Source of the DNA: Cognatishimia activa
GTDB taxonomy: Bacteria > Pseudomonadota > Alphaproteobacteria > Rhodobacterales > Rhodobacteraceae
Assembly (NCBI RefSeq): GCF_026016445.1
Contig: NZ_CP096147.1
Coordinates: 1,276,501-1,340,500 of the forward strand
DNA length: 64,000 bases
Reading direction: 5' to 3'
The notes beneath the pieces were generated by a model. The model saw nothing but the letters and a program-made list of their open reading frames with translations, was not told where the DNA came from and did not search any database. Positions 27,334-33,824 of this stretch are shown in pieces. Both the position numbers and the translations under genes were made by a program. The stretch's first letter is position 1, and the number at the start of each line of letters is the position of its first letter.

Positions 27334-28709
27334 TTCTCAAGGTCAGAATACTCTGTGGCCTCGGGGCGCTTGCGCTTCTGATGGCCTGTGGGGTTCAAAC
27401 AACGAATACCGCGCACCCGACGCGCGCAACGCTGGCTGAAACAACTCTGCCACCGGTGAAGGCATTTCAGGCGCAGCCTGCTGCGCTGCCATCACGCTCC
27501 AACGCAGATATCGCGCGCGATTTCCTAGATCTCAGCTTTGCATTGGAATCTGGGCGTCCCTTGCAATTTCTCACGAAATTTGAAGGCCCTATCACGGTCA
27601 GACTGGAAGGCCGAACGAGCGCACTCTTAAGGTCAGATCTGTCGCAGTTGTTGGCGCGGTTACGCGCTGAGGCGGGCATTGATATCCGTCAGGTGCGTCA
27701 GGGGTCGGCCAATATCACGATCCAAGCCGTGGCCAAAAGCGAGATAAAACGCGCCCTGCCCCATGCGGCATGTTTTGTCGTGCCCAACGTCACATCGATC
27801 GGAGAATATCGCCGTGCGCGCGGTGCCGCCCGCACGGATTGGGCTGGTCTTCAAAATCGCGAGCGTCTTGCAATCTTCCTGCCTTATGACACCAGCCCTC
27901 AGGACATGCGGGATTGTCTGCACGAAGAGCTTGCGCAAGCGCTTGGGCCGCTAAATGATCTCTATCGGCTAGATGACAGCGTCTTTAACGACGACAACTT
28001 CCACGCGGTTCTCACGGGTTTTGATATGCTGATCCTCAGGGCATATTACGATCCGAGCATCCGCAACGGTATGACCCAACTTGAAGTCGCGGAGCGATTG
28101 CCTGCGGTTCTGGATCGCCTTAACCCACAAGGTCAACATAACCGCATTGCACCACGAAGCCGAACCGATCGGGCCTGGATCAATGCTGTGCAACGCGCGC
28201 TTGGCCCAACGGGCACATCAGGCAGACGTCTCGCCGCGGCACGAGATACGCTGGCGATCGCTCAAAACAAAGGATGGACGGACCATCGTCGCGCCTTCAG
28301 CCACTATATCTTTGCGCGCGTTCAGCAGCTCAGGGACCCGGACCTTTCCAACAGACACTACCAGTTGGCCGATCAATATTTTCGTGGCAGTGCGCCTGAC
28401 GGCCCGCATCGCGCGGCTGTTGCTGCGCCTCTCGCGGCCTTTGCTTTGGCAAGCGGAGACCCACAGACCGCTCTGCGTATCGTGGATCTGCGCATTCCAG
28501 ATGCGCGCAAGTACCAGAACGCCATTCACCTCTCCACGCTATTGATGATCAAAGCCGAAGCGCATGCTGCCTTGGGACAAACCGCAGCAGCCCAGGCCGC
28601 GCATCTGGACAGTCTTGGATGGGCGCGATACGGCTTCGGCCCGGAATGGATTGTGCGAGCAAAGCAGCGTGAAATTGCCTTGCTCAACGCGAACAACAGG
28701 ACAAACTGA
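27330..28709 (+). CDS. DUF2927 lipoprotein
   Basis: A 459-aa exported lipoprotein with a GTG start in the GTGA overlap with the MoxR gene. The signal peptide ends in the lipobox ALLMAC (Cys20). The DUF2927 region spans about residues 60-230 (RDFLDLSFALESGRPLQFLTKFEGPI is its opening, about 26 residues). It contains CLHEELAQALGPLND (196-210), which looks like a metallopeptidase HExxH with the second His lost. After about 240 there are helical TPR-like repeats. No activity is known. The coupling to MoxR suggests that it is a substrate or partner of the MoxR/VWA system outside the cytoplasm (inference). Confidence 0.8.
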   Translation: MILKVRILCGLGALALLMACGVQTTNTAHPTRATLAETTLPPVKAFQAQPAALPSRSNADIARDFLDLSFALESGRPLQFLTKFEGPITVRLEGRTSALLRSDLSQLLARLRAEAGIDIRQVRQGSANITIQAVAKSEIKRALPHAACFVVPNVTSIGEYRRARGAARTDWAGLQNRERLAIFLPYDTSPQDMRDCLHEELAQALGPLNDLYRLDDSVFNDDNFHAVLTGFDMLILRAYYDPSIRNGMTQLEVAERLPAVLDRLNPQGQHNRIAPRSRTDRAWINAVQRALGPTGTSGRRLAAARDTLAIAQNKGWTDHRRAFSHYIFARVQQLRDPDLSNRHYQLADQYFRGSAPDGPHRAAVAAPLAAFALASGDPQTALRIVDLRIPDARKYQNAIHLSTLLMIKAEAHAALGQTAAAQAAHLDSLGWARYGFGPEWIVRAKQREIALLNANNRTN

Positions 28710-28711
28710 CG

Positions 28712-28876
28712 ATGTATCTGATCACTGGCCTTATTGGCATTCTCATTGGCGCAATCACAGCCAAACGCCGAAACGGCAAAACCGCAGACATCCTGCACTA
28801 TGCTGCGGGCTACGGGATCGCCTTTGCTGTCGCTGGCTTTATCCTGACGCTGATCATCGAAAAAAACTTCCTCTGA
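28712..28876 (+). CDS. 54-aa two-helix membrane protein
   Basis: A short gene between DUF2927 and VWA, starting 2 bases after the DUF2927 stop and ending 4 bases before the VWA start. The 54-aa product has two hydrophobic helices (about residues 2-16 and 31-50) with a basic loop AKRRNGKTAD between them, so both termini are probably on the same side. Tight packing in the operon and an in-frame uninterrupted reading support it as real. Small proteins of this type are poorly annotated; function unknown. Confidence 0.65.
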   Translation: MYLITGLIGILIGAITAKRRNGKTADILHYAAGYGIAFAVAGFILTLIIEKNFL

Positions 28877-28880
28877 TCCG

Positions 28881-30065
28881 ATGTTTCAGCCGCTCTTTGA
28901 AAACCTTAGATCCGCTGGCGTGCCTGTCTCGCTGCGTGAGTATCTGAGTTTTCTGGCAGCGCTGAAAACCGGCATCGCGACATACGATACAGAGGTCTTT
29001 TACTACCTGGCGCGTACCGCCATGGTGAAAGACGAACGTAACCTCGACAAGTTTGACCGCGCGTTTGCGGCAACTTTTGAGGGGCTGGAAAGCCTTTCTG
29101 CGGATGATGTGCTGAACGCCGTGGACATCCCCGAGGACTGGCTGCGTAAGATGGCTGAGAAACACCTCAGCCCAGAGGAGATGGCCGAGATTGAATCTCT
29201 CGGTGGCTTTGACAAGCTGATGGAAACCCTGAAGGAACGTCTGAAAGAACAGGAAGGGCGTCACCAAGGGGGCAACAAGTGGATCGGAACCGCAGGTACC
29301 AGCCCCTTTGGCGCTTATGGATATAATCCCGAAGGTGTGCGCATAGGCCAGAAAGAAAGCCGCCATAAGCGCGCGGTGAAGGTCTGGGACAAACGCGAGT
29401 TTCGCAATCTGGATGACAGTGTTGAGCTTGGCACCCGCAATATCAAAGTCGCTCTGAAACGTCTGCGCAGTTGGGCGCGTGATGGGGCCGCTGATGAGCT
29501 TGATCTGGATGGCACCATCCGCTCAACTGCTGAGCATGGCTATCTGGATGTTAAAACCCGCCCGGAACGGCGCAATGCTGTAAAAGTGCTTTTATTCCTC
29601 GACGTTGGCGGTTCAATGGATCCGCATATCAAGGTGGTGGAAGAGCTCTTTTCCGCCGCCCGCGCAGAGTTCAAACACCTTGAATATTTCTACTTCCACA
29701 ATTGCCTTTACGAAGGCGTTTGGCGTGACAATGCGCGACGCTGGAATGACCAGACGTCCACCTGGGACGTGCTGCGCACCTATGGGTCTGACTACAAATG
29801 TATTTTTGTGGGAGACGCATCCATGTCGCCATATGAGATCGCCTATGCAGGTGGTGCCAATGAACATTGGAACCAAGAGCCGGGTCAGACATGGCTTGAA
29901 CGTGCGCGAGAACAGTGGCCTGACAATCTCTGGATTAATCCGGTACCAGACGGCCATTGGGATTATACCCATTCCATTGGCATGATCCGCGAGATTTTTG
30001 AGGATCGCATGGTCCCGATGACTTTATCTGGTTTGGACGACGGAATGCGGCTACTTCTGCGTTAA
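28881..30065 (+). CDS. VWA domain protein (CoxE/COG3825-like)
   Basis: A 394-aa cytoplasmic protein with an N-terminal helical domain (MFQPLFENLRSAGVPVSLREY onward, to about 125) and a C-terminal von Willebrand A domain (about 230-390). The metal-ion-dependent adhesion site reads DVGGS (241-245) rather than the usual DxSxS, with a second acidic site GDASMSPYE (about 311-319). No signal peptide is seen. It is expected to work with the MoxR ATPase upstream, as CoxE does with CoxD. A segment with GGNKWIGTAGTSPFG lies between the two domains. Confidence 0.85.
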   Translation: MFQPLFENLRSAGVPVSLREYLSFLAALKTGIATYDTEVFYYLARTAMVKDERNLDKFDRAFAATFEGLESLSADDVLNAVDIPEDWLRKMAEKHLSPEEMAEIESLGGFDKLMETLKERLKEQEGRHQGGNKWIGTAGTSPFGAYGYNPEGVRIGQKESRHKRAVKVWDKREFRNLDDSVELGTRNIKVALKRLRSWARDGAADELDLDGTIRSTAEHGYLDVKTRPERRNAVKVLLFLDVGGSMDPHIKVVEELFSAARAEFKHLEYFYFHNCLYEGVWRDNARRWNDQTSTWDVLRTYGSDYKCIFVGDASMSPYEIAYAGGANEHWNQEPGQTWLERAREQWPDNLWINPVPDGHWDYTHSIGMIREIFEDRMVPMTLSGLDDGMRLLLR

Positions 30066-30092
30066 AGGCTTAATGGCTTTGCAGGGAAACTT

Positions 30093-30422
30093 ATGCTCGC
30101 GCTTTTTAAACGACATCCAATTGCTGGTACCGGATTTGTCCTAGCAACAGTTGCTACGCTTTTCTTTGCGTTTCAACTGATCGCCGGGGCCATCTATTGG
30201 GCTGATCCAGAACATCGTAACCAACCACCTGCCGGTTGGATGACGCCCGCATATATCTCCCATTCGTGGGATATAGATAACCGTGCGCTCAGGGATCACC
30301 TGGGTATCACGCGCGATGATGTCAAAGGTCGCCCGACATTGAAGCGCATCGCCGAAGCGAAAGGTGTTTCGGTCGCCGAAGTCATTGAAGAGGTGAATGC
30401 GTTTTTGGATCAGGCAAAATGA
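30093..30422 (+). CDS. Hypothetical single-TM protein
   Basis: A 109-aa protein with one TM helix (FVLATVATLFFAFQLIAGAIYW, about 16-36) and a C-terminal soluble half containing a helical region (DHLGITRDDVKGRPTLKRIAEAKGVSVAEVIEEVNAFL) like a small helix-turn-helix or SAP-like fold, here probably periplasmic or cytoplasmic depending on topology. AGGGAAACTT precedes the ATG. Its stop overlaps the DedA start by 4 bases. I do not recognise its function. Confidence 0.7.
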   Translation: MLALFKRHPIAGTGFVLATVATLFFAFQLIAGAIYWADPEHRNQPPAGWMTPAYISHSWDIDNRALRDHLGITRDDVKGRPTLKRIAEAKGVSVAEVIEEVNAFLDQAK

Positions 30423-31027
30423 CCGAAACGCTGATCATATACCTCGCCGACTATGGCCCTGCTCTATTGTTTTTTGTGACCTTCTTCAGTTGCTTGGCCG
30501 TTCCTATACCTTCGTCACTACTGATGCTCACCAGCGGGGCATTTGTGGCCACAGGCGATATGCAGGCCGTTTCTGTAATTGGAGCTGCTCTATTGGGGGC
30601 GGTCGCAGGCGACGCGACCGGATACCTCATTGGAGGCAAAGCGCGTACACGGATTTACCACTTCATGCATGGTCACCCCAAACGCAGCAAATTGCTTTCC
30701 AAAGCCGAAGGCATTCTGGAGCACCGCGGCGCGATTGGTGTCTACCTGAGCCGCTGGCTGTTTTCACCGCTCGGCCCATATGTGAATTTCACAGCTGGGG
30801 CAACAGCGATGCACTGGATGCCATTTGTCATTGCTGGCGCGCTTGGAGAAGCAACCTGGGTCAGCATCTATGTGGGTCTCGGCTATGGATTTGCAGATAA
30901 TCTAACAATGGCTGCGGATTTGGCGGGCAGTGCGCTGGGTGTTTTGGCTGGCGGCATGACGATGCTTGGCACCGGTGCTTGGCTTTATCACAACCGTCGC
31001 AAACAGATCGCCCAAACCAGCGGTTGA
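30419..31027 (+). CDS. DedA family membrane protein
   Basis: A 202-aa integral membrane protein with the VTT/SNARE-associated domain of DedA proteins: VPIPSSLLMLTSGAFV (about 27-42), a GDATGYLIGGKAR motif (about 60-72) and SRWLFSPLGPYVNF (about 107-120), which contains the conserved Arg. DedA proteins are likely undecaprenyl-phosphate or lipid flippases and influence membrane homeostasis. Translationally coupled to the TM protein before it. Confidence 0.88.
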   Translation: MTETLIIYLADYGPALLFFVTFFSCLAVPIPSSLLMLTSGAFVATGDMQAVSVIGAALLGAVAGDATGYLIGGKARTRIYHFMHGHPKRSKLLSKAEGILEHRGAIGVYLSRWLFSPLGPYVNFTAGATAMHWMPFVIAGALGEATWVSIYVGLGYGFADNLTMAADLAGSALGVLAGGMTMLGTGAWLYHNRRKQIAQTSG

Positions 31028-31059
31028 CCCGCTGCGGTCTCAGCCCCATATCCTAAAGC

Positions 31060-31746
31060 ATGCTGAAGTTCACACCGATCCTGCTGGCGATCCTTTATGC
31101 CCTTGTGATGTATCGCTTTTCTGCTTGGCGCACAGCGCGTACCTTGGATGAGCAATCCACGGAACTCGCTGATCCGGGGCTGAAAAAGCTGATTGACCGT
31201 ATGGCTGCGGCTTTAGAGCTGCCACGCATCCGTGTGCATATCTATGAGATTGATCCAGTGAACGGGCTGGCGGCACCTGATGGCCGGATTTTCATCACCC
31301 GTGGGTTTTATCGCAAATACGCAAATGGTGAGGTCAGCAAGGAAGAACTGGCCAGTGTCATTGCCCATGAACTAGGTCATGTCGCCCTGGGTCACTCCCG
31401 CCGTCGGATGATCGATTTCTCAGGCCAGAATGCCCTGCGCACGGCGCTAGCGATGGTTCTGACGCGATTTATTCCCTTTGTTGGGGTTTGGATCGCAAAT
31501 GCGCTGACGACCCTGCTGGCGGCGCGCCTGTCGCGTGGGGACGAGTATGAAGCGGATGAATATGCAGCGGCACTACTGACTAAATCTGGTATTGGGACAG
31601 AGCCGCAGAAAAGTCTCTTCCTCAAACTCGAAGCGTTGACTGCGAACCGCGCGGGCTCCATTCCGGCTTGGTTGATGAGCCACCCAAAAACGGATGAGCG
31701 CATCAAGGCGATTGAAAATCTTGAGCAGAAATGGGGTACGGCGTAA
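31060..31746 (+). CDS. M48 family zinc metalloprotease
   Basis: A 228-aa peptidase with an N-terminal membrane helix (LLAILYALVMYRF, about 8-20) and the zinc site HELGH at about 103-107. The downstream acidic ligand is in SRGDEYEADEYAAALL (about 158-173), as in HtpX-type M48 enzymes. It probably degrades misfolded membrane or envelope proteins at the cytoplasmic face. It lies 32 bases after DedA, and the cluster ends in a strong bidirectional terminator. Confidence 0.88.
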   Translation: MLKFTPILLAILYALVMYRFSAWRTARTLDEQSTELADPGLKKLIDRMAAALELPRIRVHIYEIDPVNGLAAPDGRIFITRGFYRKYANGEVSKEELASVIAHELGHVALGHSRRRMIDFSGQNALRTALAMVLTRFIPFVGVWIANALTTLLAARLSRGDEYEADEYAAALLTKSGIGTEPQKSLFLKLEALTANRAGSIPAWLMSHPKTDERIKAIENLEQKWGTA

Positions 31747-31748
31747 CG

Positions 31749-31784
31749 AAATCGTAGGCCGGACTTCAAACCGGCCTACGATTT
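31749..31784. terminator. Bidirectional terminator, M48 gene / PIN gene
   Basis: A perfect 14-bp inverted repeat (AAATCGTAGGCCGG, 8-base loop, CCGGCCTACGATTT) lies between the convergent genes. The minus-strand PIN gene's last two codons and stop lie inside its right arm. Confidence 0.85.
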
Positions 31785-32324
31785 GTAACTCAAAGCCTTC
31801 GCCAATTTTGGCAATCGCGCCTTTTTCAACAGCCCACGCGTTTCCCAATCTTTCCCAGACAGGCGACACGCTTCTTGACGGATGCGCTCAGCAACCTCTG
31901 CCACCATCTCCGGTTCTCGCTCCCAAACCCCGCGCAGCAGCTCGTCTGGCCCTAAACGTTCCAAACCTTCTTCTGCGAGAATATGTTTGGGAAAATCCTT
32001 CGTATTAACCGTCACAATCGCATCGGCATGACCATCAATCGCGGCGGCAAGAACATGGATATCCGCTTCATCCGGCAAATAGAGCCGCGCTTCGGTGCTT
32101 GGTCGATAATTGATGCTTGCCTTAGGCCAAGCGGCTCTTACCAACGCAATTTCACCCCGCGCCTGTGCTTCGCCGGTCGGGCCGATTTTACGCGCCGCAC
32201 GCGCCCATTCTTCCAAGATACGTTCAGACCAGAGCGGCTCAAACGCCCCAGCCTTGGCAACACCCAGCAACACCTCCCGCATCACGGTTGGGTAAATCAC
32301 ACAGGTGTCGAGCAAGAGCTTCAT
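31776..32324 (-). CDS. PIN domain nuclease (RSP_2648-like)
   Basis: A 182-aa PIN-fold ribonuclease candidate. The acidic metal-binding residues are visible: D6 in LLLDTCVI, E39-region in RILEEWARA, and DEADIHVLAAA and VTVNTKDF (about 87-112). The length and sequence recall a Rhodobacteraceae-specific PIN family (RSP_2648 type) rather than a classical VapC toxin, and no small antitoxin gene lies upstream. Its ATG overlaps the stop of the upstream methyltransferase gene (ATGA), so the two are translationally coupled. A function linked to RNA is inferred from the pairing. Confidence 0.8.
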   Translation of the reverse strand: MKLLLDTCVIYPTVMREVLLGVAKAGAFEPLWSERILEEWARAARKIGPTGEAQARGEIALVRAAWPKASINYRPSTEARLYLPDEADIHVLAAAIDGHADAIVTVNTKDFPKHILAEEGLERLGPDELLRGVWEREPEMVAEVAERIRQEACRLSGKDWETRGLLKKARLPKLAKALSYKS

Positions 32325-33511
32325 AGGCGGAAGAACAAAGCCTTAAGGTAGCCGCTTTCGGCCAGCTGCGGCATCAGGGGATGATCAGGTCCGGCAAAGC
32401 CAGTGTGGATCAATTGACCTCGACGACCTGCTCGCCCAATGCCACGCGCAGAAGCATTGCGGAAAAGCGAGAGTTCAGCGGCGTGAGAACACGAACAGAG
32501 GCCTAGATAGCCGCCCTCTTCCACCAAAGGAGCCGCCATACGCGCCACACGCTCATAGGCGCGCAAGCCCTTCTCAAGCGCTGGTTTATTTGGCGCAAAG
32601 GCCGGTGGGTCGCAGATGACAACATCATACTTTTGACCTTCTTCAGCGAGGGCTTCCAGAACCGCAAAAGCATCTCCTTTGCGGGTTGAGAAACGATCCG
32701 CAACGCCAGCTGCTACCGCTCCTTGTTCGGCCAATGACAAGGCAGCAGCCGAGCCATCAACCGCCATCGCAGAGGATGCTCCGCCAGCGAGAGCCGCCAA
32801 GGAAAAGCCGCCTACATGGGAGAAGACATCCAGCACGCGTGCGCCATTGCTGAGACGCGCTGCAAAACCATGGTTGGCGCGTTGATCAAAGAAGAGACCT
32901 GTCTTCTGACCACCTGTCAGGTCCGCCATATAGGTCGCGCCGTTCATGATGACGGGAAGAGGCTCGCTTGGCGCTGAACCAAGAAGCACCGCGTTTTCTT
33001 CGTCTAATCCTTCCAAGGTGCGCGCCCGGCCAGAGGCGTTTTTCAGGATATTACGAACGCCGGTTATCGCTGCGAGAGCTGCGGTCAGCGGTTCAATCAA
33101 AGCATCCGCCCAAGCGGCGTTGGGTTGTACAACGCATGTGTCGCCAAATCGGTCAATCACCACGCCCGGAAGCCCGTCAGCCTCAGCATGGACCAAACGA
33201 TAAAATGGAGCTTCATAAAGGCGCTCTCGCATCGCAAGCGCTTTCGCAAACCGCGCTTCAAACCAAGCCTGATTGATCACCGCTTCCGGATTTCGATCGA
33301 GCATCCGGCAAATGATCTTGCTGTTTGAATTGACCGCCACCAGCCCCATTGGACGACGCTCTGCATCCTCCAGAACTGCGAGATTTCCCGCGTCCAGTTT
33401 TTTGGTGCGGCGGTCAGTCACCAACTCGTTTTCATAGACCCATGGAAATCCATGGCGTATGGCACGAGCATTGGCTTTGGGTTTTAGGCGAACAATGGGC
33501 AGATCAGTCAT
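32321..33511 (-). CDS. RlmI-like SAM-dependent rRNA (cytosine-C5) methyltransferase
   Basis: A 396-aa enzyme with an N-terminal PUA domain (about residues 1-80, RLKPKANARAIRHGFPWVYENE onward), an EEHUD-like middle domain and a C-terminal Rossmann methyltransferase: VLDVFSHVGGFSLAALAGGA (about 226-245, SAM-binding), VICDPPAFAPNK (motif IV) and GLCSCSHAAELS with the catalytic Cys. This order matches RlmI, which makes m5C1962 in 23S rRNA. The exact target in this organism is not known. Coupled to the PIN nuclease gene by a 4-base overlap. Confidence 0.85.
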   Translation of the reverse strand: MTDLPIVRLKPKANARAIRHGFPWVYENELVTDRRTKKLDAGNLAVLEDAERRPMGLVAVNSNSKIICRMLDRNPEAVINQAWFEARFAKALAMRERLYEAPFYRLVHAEADGLPGVVIDRFGDTCVVQPNAAWADALIEPLTAALAAITGVRNILKNASGRARTLEGLDEENAVLLGSAPSEPLPVIMNGATYMADLTGGQKTGLFFDQRANHGFAARLSNGARVLDVFSHVGGFSLAALAGGASSAMAVDGSAAALSLAEQGAVAAGVADRFSTRKGDAFAVLEALAEEGQKYDVVICDPPAFAPNKPALEKGLRAYERVARMAAPLVEEGGYLGLCSCSHAAELSLFRNASARGIGRAGRRGQLIHTGFAGPDHPLMPQLAESGYLKALFFRL

Positions 33512-33550
33512 GTGGCCCTCCTACAGGCAAGCTGATCCGGTGAAAAGCGA

Positions 33551-33820
33551 TTAACGCCGACGACGTCCGGTTCTGCGTGCTCCGTCAGATGCACCCATCT
33601 TGTTTGAAGTTCCTTCACGCAGCACTTCGGTCATAGGATGATCCGGGTGATCTGGTTCATACTTCGCCAGCAACGCTTCGATCTGCGCTTTTGCTTGGGT
33701 CGGGTCATCGGTACCAAGAGCCCAATCCATGAAGATAGATCGACACTGGGACGCATCGATGCCTTCGATATTGTAGCTCTCTCGGATCAGACCCTTCGGG
33801 TCATTGATGTCTTGGTTCAT
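33551..33820 (-). CDS. Small conserved hypothetical protein
   Basis: An 89-aa protein whose start lies 5 bases beyond the stop of glnE, so it is the last cistron of a glnE transcript. It has a helical N-terminal part (NDPKGLIRESYNIEGIDASQCRSIFMDWALG, about 31 residues long) and a basic tail rich in Arg (GARRTGRRRR). The reading from an ATG 18 codons upstream would overlap glnE and is not favoured. I know no function; similar proteins seem to accompany glnE in Rhodobacteraceae (from memory). Confidence 0.6.
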   Translation of the reverse strand: MNQDINDPKGLIRESYNIEGIDASQCRSIFMDWALGTDDPTQAKAQIEALLAKYEPDHPDHPMTEVLREGTSNKMGASDGARRTGRRRR

Positions 33821-33824
33821 AGAA

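Noticed and set aside
31776..32324. VapC-type toxin with a missing antitoxin.
   Set aside because: No small antitoxin gene upstream; the coupled gene is a methyltransferase, so a VapBC pair is not supported.
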